A DNA stretch of 64,000 nucleotides from JBCFAY01 sp038562375. Lineage in GTDB: Bacteria; Bacillota; Clostridia; Christensenellales; CAG-138. The position numbers were made by a program, and so were the translations under genes. The notes beneath the pieces are model-generated. The model ran no database searches and had not been told where the DNA came from. It saw nothing but the letters and a program-made list of their open reading frames with translations. Each line of letters opens with the position of its first letter. Position 1 is the stretch's first letter. Shown here in pieces: positions 8,053-16,929 of the stretch. Where the stretch lies: assembly GCA_038562375.1 (NCBI GenBank), contig JBCFAY010000010.1, positions 1 to 64,000 on the forward strand, in the 5' to 3' direction.

Positions 8053-8241
8053 GCAAAACGCGGATCCCGCCGCCGTGGCCGCGGCGCTCCCCGGCGGGGA
8101 TTTCGCCGCGCGCAAAGAGCGGATCCGCTTTCGTTTCGCGGAAAATTCATATATAATAGAGCCGAAGATGCTCCGGGGGCGATTCCCGCCGGAGGGCGGC
8201 GTTTGCATCGCATTATAATATGGTAACGGAGGCAATGGTCT

Positions 8242-9521
8242 TTGGGTAAGCATGTAATCGAGGATGCGAGGCGATGCCTCCAGTGCAACGACCCGATGTG
8301 CAGCAAAGGCTGCCCCGTGCATACGCCGATCCGGGACGCGATCCGGCTGCTGCTGGATTCGAGGATCGGCGAGGCGGGGGAGATGCTCTTTCAGAACAAT
8401 CCCCTTTCGCTGGTGTGCTGCCACGTGTGTCCCCAGGAGAACCAATGCGAGGGGCACTGCGTCATGGGCAGGAAGGGCTCGCCCGTGCAGATCAGCGCGA
8501 TCGAAAAGTATATCTCGGATTATTATCTGAACATCTATAAGCCCGTTCCGTCGAAGAAGACCGGCGGCAAGATCGCGATCATCGGCTCCGGCCCGGCGGG
8601 CATCACCATCGCGTTCTACCTTGCCAAAAGGATTACGACGTGACGATCTACGAGGGGAACGACCAGATCGGCGGCGTTCTGCGCTACGGAATACCGGAGT
8701 TCCGGCTCCCCAAATCCGTGCTCGACAGGCTCAAGAACACGCTGGTCGCGAGCGGCATCCGGATCAGGCCGAACATCAACATCGGCACCAGCGTGAGCGT
8801 AGACGATCTGTTCCGGGACGGATTCTCCGCCGTGTTCGTGGGCACGGGCGTGTGGCGCCCGAAGAGGATCAATAAAAAGGGCGAGTCGCTCGGCCACGTG
8901 CACTATGCGATCGATTATCTGCGCAACCCGGGCGTGTACGACCTCGGAAGGAGCGTTGTGATCATCGGCGCCGGAAACGTGGCGATGGACGTGGCGCGCA
9001 CGGCGTTCCGCAACGGGAGCGAAGAGGTCACGATCGTGTGCAACCTCGACGAGTCGACGATCACCGCGCGCGACGTGGAGACGCAGTACGCAAAGATCGA
9101 CGGCGCGCGCTTCATATTTATGAAAACGGTCGTGGAGTTTGTGGACGGGGGCGTACTATTGGCGGATTCGCTGCCGGTCAAGGATTCGGACGGCATCGAC
9201 GCCGCCGAGCCCATTCCGGGCACAGAATCGCTGCTTGCCGCGGATTCGGTCATCATAGCGATCGGCCAGGGGCCGCGCGCCGTGATCGTATCGTCGACGA
9301 CGGGCATCAGCATCCGCTCGGACAGCGGCCTCGTCGCGGTGGACGAGTACGGCCGCACGACGCGCAAAGGCGTATTCGCCTCAGGCGATGTCGTGACGGG
9401 CGCAAAGACCGTCGTGGAAGCCGTCAAGGTATCCAAAAGGGTCGCCGACGCGATCGACGAATATGTGCAAGGCGGAGAAAAGGACTGGCCGGTGCGGGAA
9501 AGCGCCGGGACCATCGATTAA
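8242..9521 (+). pseudogene. GltD-like NADPH-dependent oxidoreductase, frameshifted
   Basis: Two frames together encode one 426-residue protein of the glutamate-synthase small-subunit family. Residues 1-100 form the N-terminal Fe-S domain (CLQCNDPMCSKGC and CCHVCPQENQCEG). Next comes the FAD site IIGSGPAGI and the NAD(P)H site IIGAGNVAMD. The first frame ends at 8643 and the second is open from 8640 to 9521. The break lies at AAAAGGATTACGAC; one extra G would restore ...KRDYDVTIYE.... A sequencing or recent single-base deletion is the simplest reading. The first start is a TTG after GGAGG. Such proteins pass electrons between NAD(P)H and Fe-S/flavin partners; the partner here is unknown. Confidence 0.8.
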
Positions 9522-9566
9522 GCATACCGCGCATATCCGAACCCGGCCTGCCGTGCGCAGCCGCCT

Positions 9567-9682
9567 CCATAGCTTTGTTGAGGCCGCTCACCGTAGCACC
9601 GTACGGCTAGCGCCGACAACACAGCGATGGCGTGCTTCCCTGCCCTTTAAACCGCATAGGTTCGACTCCCTTTGCCTTATCC
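9567..9682. repeat. Partial copy of the foldback element found complete at 22529-22806
   Basis: The block CAACACAGCGATGGCGTGCTT, then TAAACCGCA, GGTTCGACTCCC and CCTTATCC are shared, in order, with the minus strand of the left half of the 22.5-kb element. The apical stem is preserved by different bases (CCGTA/TACGG here, CGTAGG/CCTACG there). The other arm and the partner terminal repeat are missing. The last bases supply the stop codon of the ADP-ribosylglycohydrolase gene on the minus strand. Relative to that gene the element has the same orientation as the complete copy has to its upstream gene. Confidence 0.75.
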
Positions 9683-11440
9683 CAAAGTGCCCTTTTGCAG
9701 CAATTCCGCCTGAACCTCGAGGGAGGACTGGAGTTTGCGGCAGCTCGCGATGGCGGACTGGAGCTCCGCCTGGCGGACCCTGACGAGCGCGTCGTCCGAA
9801 AGGAAAGCCCGCTCCTTGAGCGGGAAAGAGGCCCGGATCGATTCGATCTGCTCCTCGACCCTGCCGCACTGGGCGGCCAATCCCCCGATTTTGCGCCGGA
9901 GCTCGTCGGGCGTGTGCACGGGCGCCAGATCGGAGGCGTTTCTCTGGTGAAACTCGCCGCGTATGGCTTCGAGCTCGGGGATATCCCCGTCCTCAAAGGC
10001 GGCGAGCACGCGCGCGTAGAGGAGGCGATCCTCGATTGAGCCTTTGGGGCGCAGCTCCGGGTGCAGGTGCTTCGAGAAATACCGGTAAAGGGCCTGCAGC
10101 CGCTCGGCCTGCGCGCTTTCAAGGGCCGCAGCGCTGCCGTGGCGTATGGCGGACCGAAGCTTCTGGGCGAGAAGCGTGAGCTCTTCCTTCTGTTCGGAAA
10201 GCTCGCATTCGAGCGCGGCTTCCATGGCGGCGGGATCCGTGCGCGTTCCGCTTTGCGCGGCAATGAGCTCGATCTTGCGCCGAAGCCGCTTAACGGCGTA
10301 CTCGGATTGTTGAAGGCTGTATTCGAGCGCGCCGATCTTGAGCATGTAATCCGTTTCGACCGCCTTGCAGGTGCGGTAGAGCAGGGTGTCCCGCTCGACG
10401 ATCAGCGATGTGAGGCGCTCGAGAGCGCGCGCGGCTTCCGATTTCAGCTGCCCGTATTCCGGCGCGTCCGAGAAGCCGCCCCTCGTGTGCGGCAGATGCC
10501 CAAACAGCGAGCGGCACAGCTCCTCGATCCAGCCGCGCCGCGGGATCTGGAAGATCCAGTCGATCGGGATCGCCTCGTACCCGTACGCGAGCCCGGCGAG
10601 CCCGCCCGCGACGGCGGCGACGGTGTCCGTATCCTGGCCGAGGTTGACCGCGCCGAGCACGCAGCTCCGGTAGCTTTTGGTGTTGGCGAGGCAGTAGAGC
10701 GCCGCTTCCAGCGTGTGCACGACATAGCCGGAACTGAAGATCCCGTCCGCGGAGATCGAGCAGAACTCGTCCCAGTCCCGCAGGCGATGGTACGCCTTGA
10801 GGGCTTCGGCAAAGGTCTGGCGCTTATCGTAGTACTCGAACGCCTGTTCAAGGCCCGCGCTCAGCGCGTCCTTGAGGGTCCTGCCGCCCAGAAGCCCGCA
10901 CGCGATGCCGATATACATCCCGCAGGCGATCAGGCTGCACGGGTGAGCGTGCGTGAGGCTGGAAACGTCGTGCACGATGCGCATGGGTTCTTCCTGCGCG
11001 ATATCTGCGCCGTAGCGCGGATAAAGATAAAACGCGAGCGGCAGGATGCGCATGAGCGAGCCGTTGCCGTTGTTCCAGACGCTGCGCCCGCCGCACAATT
11101 GCGCGCTTTCGCCGCGGGCGTAGGCCGCGACGGCCTCGCGCGTCGTGCTGCCCGCGCCGAAGGCGACGCCGTAGGGCGTGAACTCCCCGGCGTAAAGCCA
11201 GCGCGTGAAGCGGCGCATGATATCGTCGTAATCGAGTTTGAGCGCCAGGCTGTCCAGCAGGCAGAGCGTCATGCTGGTATCGTCGGACCATGTTCCGGCG
11301 GGCTGCCGGTAGGTGCCGAACCCGCGCATCTGGGTGACGGGGTCTTTCGCAAGGGCGCCGCGGCTTTGCCCCTCGACGGGAACGCCCAGGGCGTCGCCGA
11401 CGCAGAGCCCCATGATTGCGCCCAACAGCGCTTCAATCAT
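9677..11440 (-). CDS. ADP-ribosylglycohydrolase fused to a coiled-coil / degenerate J-like domain
   Basis: Residues 1-310 of this 587-residue protein form an ADP-ribosylglycohydrolase domain. The metal-binding motifs are GDALGVPVEG (residues 15-24), WSDDTSM (51-57) and GQDTDTVAAVAGG (268-280), with NNGNGSLMRILP in between. Family members remove ADP-ribose from proteins or small molecules. The second half (about 335-587) is unusual: mostly charged helices with heptad character, and a segment LYRYFSKHLHPEL (451-463) that resembles the J-domain-like HPD region of short Clostridial DnaJ-type proteins, with HPE in place of HPD. AAGGAAAG precedes the ATG. The natural substrate is not evident. Confidence 0.85.
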   Translation of the reverse strand: MIEALLGAIMGLCVGDALGVPVEGQSRGALAKDPVTQMRGFGTYRQPAGTWSDDTSMTLCLLDSLALKLDYDDIMRRFTRWLYAGEFTPYGVAFGAGSTTREAVAAYARGESAQLCGGRSVWNNGNGSLMRILPLAFYLYPRYGADIAQEEPMRIVHDVSSLTHAHPCSLIACGMYIGIACGLLGGRTLKDALSAGLEQAFEYYDKRQTFAEALKAYHRLRDWDEFCSISADGIFSSGYVVHTLEAALYCLANTKSYRSCVLGAVNLGQDTDTVAAVAGGLAGLAYGYEAIPIDWIFQIPRRGWIEELCRSLFGHLPHTRGGFSDAPEYGQLKSEAARALERLTSLIVERDTLLYRTCKAVETDYMLKIGALEYSLQQSEYAVKRLRRKIELIAAQSGTRTDPAAMEAALECELSEQKEELTLLAQKLRSAIRHGSAAALESAQAERLQALYRYFSKHLHPELRPKGSIEDRLLYARVLAAFEDGDIPELEAIRGEFHQRNASDLAPVHTPDELRRKIGGLAAQCGRVEEQIESIRASFPLKERAFLSDDALVRVRQAELQSAIASCRKLQSSLEVQAELLQKGTLG

Positions 11441-11646
11441 ATAACCGCCACGCTTTCCTTGTCTGACGACGAGATGTGATTACGGCATGATTTTACCATA
11501 TCTTGGGGGCGATTACCACCCGCGCGGCCGCAAACGCGCTGTGCGCCTTTAAAATCGCGGCGCGATGCTTCTTGGGTTTAAGAGCGCGCATACTATTGGG
11601 GACCGACGGCGTTTTTTGACGCGCAGCGCGGCGAAAGGAGAGGCGT

Positions 11647-12603
11647 ATGCAAAAGGAACTCTATTTGGCGGGCGGGTGCTTCTGGGGGATCGAGCGGTAC
11701 ATCGGCGCGCTCTCGGGCGTGCTGCAGACCGAGGTCGGCTATGCGAACGGGGATACCCATAACCCGACGTACCGCGAGGTCTGCGAAAAGGACACCGGCC
11801 ATGCGGAGACGGTGCGCGTCGTGTACGACGCGGACGAGATTGCGCTCGAGGAGCTGCTCAACTGGTTTTTCGAGGCGATCGATCCGGAGGCGGTGGACCG
11901 GCAGGGGCCCGACCGGGGCAGGCAGTACCGGAGCGGCATTTATTATATCGATCCGGCGGACGAACCGGTCATCCGCGCGAAGATCGCTTCCGTGGCGGCG
12001 AAGGGGAACATCCGCGTCGCGACGGAGGTCCTGCCGCTTCGCTGTTTTTATCCGGCGGAAGAATACCACCAAAAATATCTTCAGAAGAACCCCGGCGGCT
12101 ATTGCCACCTCGCGCCGGGGCTCCTGCAAAAAGCCAAGGGCAGGCCGGTCCGCGTAAAGCAAGAGTACCCCCGCCCGCCCGAGGAGGAGCTCAAAAAGAC
12201 GCTCGGCCCGCTTTCCTACGCCGTGGCGCGGCAAAACGCGACGGAGCCGCCCTACTCGCATCCCGAATGGAATCGCTTCGAGCCGGGCCTCTATGTGGAC
12301 ATCGCGACCGGGGAGCCGCTGTTCTCCTCGCGCGACAAGTTTTTTTCCGCCTGCGGCTGGCCGAGCTTCGCAAAGCCCGTCGACGCCGATGTGGTCCGTG
12401 AGAAGAAGGACCTAAGCCACGGCATGGTGCGCACCGAGGTGAGAAGCCGGGCGGGGGATTCGCATCTCGGGCATGTGTTCGAGGATGGAGAGACTTCCCT
12501 CGGCGGGCTCCGGTACTGCATCAACGGCGCGGCGCTGAGGTTTATCCCAAAATCCGAGATGGAGCGCGAGGGCTACGGCAGATACCTGCCGCTCGTGGAC
12601 TGA
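11647..12603 (+). CDS. msrAB: Peptide methionine sulfoxide reductase MsrA/MsrB fusion
   Basis: The 318-residue bifunctional enzyme repairs both stereoisomers of oxidised methionine. The MsrA half (about 1-165) has the catalytic GGCFWG at residues 9-14. The MsrB half (about 180-315) has the conserved CGWPSF region and the catalytic Cys in RYCIN near residue 290. The MsrB zinc-binding CxxC pairs are absent, as in many Clostridial versions. A strong AAAGGAG ribosome site precedes the ATG. The gene heads a plus-strand run with an ArsC/Spx protein and a cyclase, a plausible oxidative-stress group. Confidence 0.95.
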   Translation: MQKELYLAGGCFWGIERYIGALSGVLQTEVGYANGDTHNPTYREVCEKDTGHAETVRVVYDADEIALEELLNWFFEAIDPEAVDRQGPDRGRQYRSGIYYIDPADEPVIRAKIASVAAKGNIRVATEVLPLRCFYPAEEYHQKYLQKNPGGYCHLAPGLLQKAKGRPVRVKQEYPRPPEEELKKTLGPLSYAVARQNATEPPYSHPEWNRFEPGLYVDIATGEPLFSSRDKFFSACGWPSFAKPVDADVVREKKDLSHGMVRTEVRSRAGDSHLGHVFEDGETSLGGLRYCINGAALRFIPKSEMEREGYGRYLPLVD

Positions 12604-12665
12604 GGCGGCCGGTCCGCATCGCCCGGCCCGCGCGATAGGCTCTTATCAAAAAGGGAGGGGAAATC

Positions 12666-13016
12666 ATGCTGTTCGTTTGTTATCCCGGGTGTTCGACCTG
12701 CGCCAAGGCGCAGCGCTATCTTGAGGAGCGCGGAATCGAATTCGAGATCCGCAATATCAAGGCGGACCGGCCCACGCTCGAGGAGCTTGCGCTCTGGCAG
12801 CAAAAAAGCCGTTTGCCGCTCAGGCGTTTTTTCAACACCAGCGGGCAAAAATACCGCGAGCTCAACCTCTCCGAGCGCCTTGGGGCCATGAACGAGCCGG
12901 AGCAGCTCGCGCTTTTGGCTTCGGACGGCATGCTCGTCAAGCGTCCGCTGCTCATCGACGGCGAGCGGGTGCTCGCAGGCTTTCGGGAAAAGGAATGGGA
13001 AGAGGCGTTCCGCTGA
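12666..13016 (+). CDS. ArsC/Spx family thioredoxin-fold protein
   Basis: This 116-residue protein has the N-terminal CSTC (CxxC, residues 9-12) followed by KAQRYLEERGIEFE, then the conserved RRFFNTSGQKYREL and the VKRPLLID strand of the arsenate reductase/Spx family. It could be a reductase of the YffB/ArsC type or a redox regulator. The CxxC and the absence of Spx-specific C-terminal residues favour a reductase-like role. GGGAGGGG lies just before the ATG, and the gene follows msrAB by 62 bp. Confidence 0.85.
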   Translation: MLFVCYPGCSTCAKAQRYLEERGIEFEIRNIKADRPTLEELALWQQKSRLPLRRFFNTSGQKYRELNLSERLGAMNEPEQLALLASDGMLVKRPLLIDGERVLAGFREKEWEEAFR

Positions 13017-13082
13017 GCCTTCGGCGCTCCCCGCCGCCGGGGAAAAAACGCCGTGGGGTTTGGTTCGGACAAGGAGGGCGCC

Positions 13083-13661
13083 ATGCGGCTTTATGATATC
13101 TCGCGCGAGCTGACGACTGCACAGCTCTATCCCGGCACGCCGCCCGTGGAGCTCAGGCCCGAGTGCTTTATCGGGGACGGCGGGTTCAACGTCAAAGGGC
13201 TCAGCGCAAGCCTGCACGCCGGAACGCATTGCGACGCGCCGCTGCACTGCATCGAGGGCGGGGCGGATATCGCTTCCCTGCCGCTTTCCCGCTTTATCGG
13301 CCGCTGCCTTGTGCTCGAGGTTCCCTCAGAGCGGCTGCCGCCCGAGGTTTTTTTCGGGAAGCTGCCCCCCGGCGAATGCCGCCTGCTCCTAAAGGGCGGC
13401 GGCAAGGCGCACCTTTCAGAGGAAGCGGCGCACGATCTCGCCGGGCGCGGCGTAATCGCCGTTGGCACGGACGCGCTGAGCGTCGCCCGTCCGGAAGAGG
13501 AAGCGCCCGTGCACACGGCGCTCCTTCGCGCGGGCGTCGCCGTCATTGAAATGCTGGATCTTTCGGGCGTGCCCGAAGGGCATTACACTCTGTTCGCTCC
13601 GCCCGTTAAAATCGCGGGCGCGGACGGCGCGTTCTGCCGCGCGGTGCTGATGGAGGAATAA
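13083..13661 (+). CDS. Cyclase family protein (kynurenine formamidase-like metal hydrolase)
   Basis: The 192-residue protein carries the cyclase/KynB signature HAGTHCDAPLH (about residues 43-53), whose His and Asp bind divalent metal, and a later GTDALSV loop. Enzymes of this family hydrolyse formamides or cyclic amides; the substrate here is unknown. The ATG is preceded by AAGGAGG at ideal spacing, so the longer frame upstream was rejected. Confidence 0.88.
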   Translation: MRLYDISRELTTAQLYPGTPPVELRPECFIGDGGFNVKGLSASLHAGTHCDAPLHCIEGGADIASLPLSRFIGRCLVLEVPSERLPPEVFFGKLPPGECRLLLKGGGKAHLSEEAAHDLAGRGVIAVGTDALSVARPEEEAPVHTALLRAGVAVIEMLDLSGVPEGHYTLFAPPVKIAGADGAFCRAVLMEE

Positions 13662-13739
13662 GCGGCTGTCCTTCACGATCTACGAAAAGCGGACGACGGC
13701 GTGAGCCGGCGCCCGCAGCGTTTTAAAAAGCCTCTTTTT

Positions 13740-14342
13740 TCAGCGCACGACCTTGAGCCGGTCCTCGAGCGGCAGATACTGCTTGTTGTCGGGTACGGTC
13801 AAAGGCGCGCCGAAAGGCATCTGCGCGATGAGCTTCCAGCTCGCGGGGAGGGTCCATTCCTTTGCGATTGCCTCGTCGATGAGCGGGTTGTAGTGCTGGA
13901 GCGATACGCCGAGCCCCTCGGCGGAGAGGGCGGTCCAGATCGCGAACTGGTGCATCCCGTTGGTGTGCTCCGACCATACGGGGAAGTTCTTCGCATAGAT
14001 GGGGAAGGAGGACATCAGCCGCTCCACGACGCTCTGATCCTCGTAGAAGAGGATCGTGCCGTAACCCGATGCGAACGAGGTGTTGATTTTCTTCTTCGTG
14101 TTTTCGAACTGCTCCGCGGGCGTGACGTTCTTGAGCGCGTCGAGCGTCAGGCTCCAGAGCTTTTTGTGCGCGCCGCCGAAAAGCAGCACCAGCCGCGTGC
14201 CCTGGCAATTAAACGCGGAGGGCACGTGCGTGAGCGCGTCGCGCACGATCTCTTCTACGCGCTCCTCGGGGACGATCACCTCGTCGCCGATCAGACGGAT
14301 GCTTCGCCTTCCTTTTACGGCTTCCCAATACGTTTTGCTCAT
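13740..14342 (-). CDS. Nitroreductase family protein (Frm2-like)
   Basis: This 200-residue flavin protein resembles the Frm2/Hbn1-type nitroreductases: KGRRSIR near the start for FMN phosphate binding, SAFNCQ, then a C-terminal GLGVSLQHYNPLID and a PFGAP motif. It probably reduces nitro or quinone compounds with NAD(P)H. The start is the ATG preceded by AAAGGAA; the upstream extension of the frame lacks a ribosome site. It is convergent with the cyclase gene. Confidence 0.88.
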   Translation of the reverse strand: MSKTYWEAVKGRRSIRLIGDEVIVPEERVEEIVRDALTHVPSAFNCQGTRLVLLFGGAHKKLWSLTLDALKNVTPAEQFENTKKKINTSFASGYGTILFYEDQSVVERLMSSFPIYAKNFPVWSEHTNGMHQFAIWTALSAEGLGVSLQHYNPLIDEAIAKEWTLPASWKLIAQMPFGAPLTVPDNKQYLPLEDRLKVVR

Positions 14343-14511
14343 GTTGCACCGTTCCTTTCGTGGTTTCCGGCGCCGCCTCGATCGCGCGGGACCGGCTGTT
14401 AATCCTATCTTAGTATGTGCGCAAACGTAAATCAATCCCGCTTTTCCATCGCCGCGCGCAATGCGGCGCGAAAGGACGCTCGGGCGCTCTGCGCCGCTTC
14501 AACGTCCGATC

Positions 14512-15684
14512 CTAACGCGCCATAGCGCGCTCAAGCGCTTCAAACGCCCGCATGAGGACCGCCCTCGGGCAGGCGATGTTGATCCGCTGGAAGCCTTCGC
14601 CTCCCTCGCCGAACATCTCCCCCGCGTCGAGCCAGAGCTTCGCCCTATGCACGATCAGCTCCTCGAGCTCCGCGCCGCTCTTGTTCGTCCCCGAAAAATC
14701 GAGCCACACAAGGTATGTGCCCTCGGGCTCGACGAGCCGTACGCCCCTTAACCGCTCGTTTACGAATTCGCGCACGAAGCGGAGGTTCTCGAACAGATAG
14801 GCACTCAAAGCGTCGAGCCACGGCCGCCCGCTCTCGTAGGCGACCCGGCAGGCGATCAGGTTCATCGCGCCGATGTGCCCGTATCCGGTCCTGTAAAGCT
14901 CCTTGAGGACGCTTTTGCGGATCGCGGGATCTGCGATGAAGAGGTTGGATACCTGAAGCCCGGCGAGGTTAAAGGTCTTGGTCGGCGCGGTGCAGAGGAT
15001 GCAGTTCTGCTCGAACGCCTCGCCGAGCGAACCGAACACGGTATGCGTGTGGCCCGGATAGGTAAAATCCGCGTGGATTTCATCCGATACGACGATCACG
15101 CCGTGGCGCAGGCAGATTTCGCCCATGCGCGCAAGCTCCTCCCTCGTCCAGACCCGGCCCACAGGATTGTGCGGGCTGCACAGGATGAACAGGCGCACGT
15201 TCTCAGCGATGATGCGTTGCTCGAAATCCTCAAAATCGATGCGGTAGCGCCCGCCTTCGTAGACGAGGCGGTTGACGACGAGCTTGCGCGCGTTGTGGCG
15301 GATCGAATCGGCGAACGGGTAATAGACCGGCTGCTGGATCAATACCGCATCGCCCTCGCGGGTGAGCGCGCGCATCGCGGCGCAGATGCCGAACACCACT
15401 CCGGGCGTCTTGACGAGCCGTTCGGGGCTCACCGCGTAGCCGTAGGACGTTTTCATCCAATCCGCCACCGCGTTGTAGTAGGGCTCCGCGCTCTCCGAAT
15501 AGCCGAAGATCCCGTGGTCGCAGCGCTGCTTGAGCGCCTCCATCACCTCGGGCGGCGAGCGAAAATCCATATCCGCCACCCAAAGGGGGAGGATATCCGG
15601 CGGCAGGTTGTGCCTGTGCGCGAAATCGTATTTCAGCGATTCGGTGTTCCTGCGATCGATGACCGCGTCAAAATCAAACGTCAT
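14512..15684 (-). CDS. patB: MalY/PatB family PLP-dependent aminotransferase / cystathionine beta-lyase
   Basis: The 390-residue fold-type I PLP enzyme begins with the MalY/PatB hallmark VIDRRNTESLKYD and LPLWVADMDF. It contains NPVGRVWT (PLP/carboxylate region), SDEIHADF and the Schiff-base Lys in TAPTKTFNLAGLQ. Members cleave C-S bonds of cystathionine or cysteine conjugates; some double as regulators of sugar uptake. It lies alone, with its own promoter. Confidence 0.9.
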   Translation of the reverse strand: MTFDFDAVIDRRNTESLKYDFAHRHNLPPDILPLWVADMDFRSPPEVMEALKQRCDHGIFGYSESAEPYYNAVADWMKTSYGYAVSPERLVKTPGVVFGICAAMRALTREGDAVLIQQPVYYPFADSIRHNARKLVVNRLVYEGGRYRIDFEDFEQRIIAENVRLFILCSPHNPVGRVWTREELARMGEICLRHGVIVVSDEIHADFTYPGHTHTVFGSLGEAFEQNCILCTAPTKTFNLAGLQVSNLFIADPAIRKSVLKELYRTGYGHIGAMNLIACRVAYESGRPWLDALSAYLFENLRFVREFVNERLRGVRLVEPEGTYLVWLDFSGTNKSGAELEELIVHRAKLWLDAGEMFGEGGEGFQRINIACPRAVLMRAFEALERAMAR

Positions 15685-15760
15685 GGTAGCCTCCGTTCCC
15701 GCGCCGGTCGAAGCGGGCGCTGCCCGCGGCCGGTCCGCGCCTGTTCCTGGAAATACTCAA

Positions 15761-15790
15761 ATCATAGTGGATATTGCCCGATCCTGTCAA
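15761..15790 (-). promoter_or_regulatory. Promoter of patB
   Basis: On the minus strand: perfect TTGACA, an 18-bp spacer, TATGAT. A short inverted repeat CATAG-N9-CTATG lies immediately upstream of the -35. Confidence 0.65.
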
Positions 15791-15962
15791 TAACATAGTA
15801 AACATATCTATGAAATATTATTTATGCGGCGCGCTTTCCCTGCGCGCCGGTATCCTCTAATCCGCTTCAAAGGGCGCGCCGCCGCAGGTATTGTTGCAGG
15901 CGGCCCCGCTTTTTGATATATTTTTGGAGAGCCGAACGGGAATTTGATAAGGGGGCATCGTG

Positions 15963-16328
15963 ATGGAATTGAACAAAGGAGAATTGGAAAAGGCCGTATC
16001 CTTTCTATCTTCCACCATTACCAACTGCGAAAAAATGCAACTTAAGTTTTCGGAGGGAACCTCCCAACATTCGCTCTTAAAAAACAGGATTAAAGCGCTT
16101 TATATTTCCAAGGCGCTTCTTACGGGGGATAAAACAGTAAATTATTCAAGCAAAGAATTGAGGGAGGCCCTGCCTCCCGTGGTTTCAATCATAAATAAAA
16201 CCGTAAAGGCACAGAGTAAATATGAAAAAGGGACTTCACAATTCAATCGCTTCGAACCCATAATACAAGCGATGTTCCTTTCCAAAGCATTCATCGAGAG
16301 CCGAATAAACATCGATCCGGCATTATGA
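15963..16328 (+). CDS. Hypothetical protein with two tandem ~50-residue repeats
   Basis: I do not recognise a named family. The 121-residue protein is an internal duplication. Residues about 8-55 and 62-112 align as L-x2-A(V/L)-x4-S-x-I, then K-x-Q-x-K-x3-GTSQ, then I-x-A-x2-(I/L)-SKA. Both halves are predicted helical. AAGGGGG precedes the ATG; a GTG 3 nt upstream is the alternative start. It opens the accessory island, is visibly AT-richer than patB, and is followed within 10 bp by the first intergenic repeat. Confidence 0.75.
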   Translation: MELNKGELEKAVSFLSSTITNCEKMQLKFSEGTSQHSLLKNRIKALYISKALLTGDKTVNYSSKELREALPPVVSIINKTVKAQSKYEKGTSQFNRFEPIIQAMFLSKAFIESRINIDPAL

Positions 16329-16332
16329 CAGA

Positions 16333-16400
16333 TACCGACTTGCCGGACAGCTTGGAGTTGAGGTTATTTATAAAGCTACAGACAAACGGAATTTCGTGGG
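16333..16400 (+). repeat. Island intergenic repeat, copy A
   Basis: It contains TTGCCGGACAG, TTGGAGT, GGTTATTTATAAAG and GACAAACGGAATTT in the order and spacing shared with the other copies. It lies between the 121-residue hypothetical gene and the first VOC gene. Confidence 0.7.
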
Positions 16401-16422
16401 TTATTGAAACAGGAGGAAAAAA

Positions 16423-16929
16423 ATGAAAAAGATAGTGCCGTCATTGTGGTTTGGCGATAATAATTGCGAAGAAGCGATTCATTATTATGTGAATGTATTT
16501 CCTAATTCTGAAATACAGAAAATTGTAAAATATCCTGATGAAAATCTGGATGAGCATTTTAAGGGGATGTCCGGTAAAATAATCACCGCTGAATTTACGC
16601 TGAACGGACAAAAGCATCTTGCACTGGACGGCGGTCCATATTTCCATTTTAATGAAGCCATATCAATGACAATAGAATGTGAAGATCAGGATGAGATCGA
16701 CTACTTTTGGGATAAGCTGTCGCATGTCGAAGAGGCTGAGCAATGTGGATGGGTTAAGGATAAGTTTGGTCTATCCTGGCAGATCGTACCGTATAACATG
16801 GGCGAGTTAACGAAGACGCATGCTCAAATACAAGCGATGATGAAAATGAAAAAGATCATCATCAAGGAACTTGAGGAATTAGGATCAGACGATGCCGCAA
16901 AAGCAATCATCAAGGAGAGAAAGCCATGA
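16423..16929 (+). CDS. VOC family protein (PhnB-like, 3-demethylubiquinone methyltransferase-type fold)
   Basis: The 168-residue protein starts KIVPSLWFGDNNCEEAIHYY and shows the paired beta-alpha-beta modules of the PhnB/3-dmu-9_3-mt branch of the vicinal oxygen chelate superfamily, including FALDGGPYF-like LALDGGPYFHF and the closing GLSWQIVP. Such proteins are often called antibiotic-resistance or glyoxalase-like, but the substrate is unknown. AGGAGG precedes the ATG. Base composition is much AT-richer than the next gene, with which it overlaps by 4 nt. Confidence 0.85.
   Translation: MKKIVPSLWFGDNNCEEAIHYYVNVFPNSEIQKIVKYPDENLDEHFKGMSGKIITAEFTLNGQKHLALDGGPYFHFNEAISMTIECEDQDEIDYFWDKLSHVEEAEQCGWVKDKFGLSWQIVPYNMGELTKTHAQIQAMMKMKKIIIKELEELGSDDAAKAIIKERKP

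Noticed and set aside
8620..8650. Programmed -1 frameshift in the GltD-like gene
   Set aside because: The CCAAAAGG sequence does not give an X-XXY-YYZ slippery heptamer in the right frame, and no stimulatory structure is evident; a one-base deletion is simpler.
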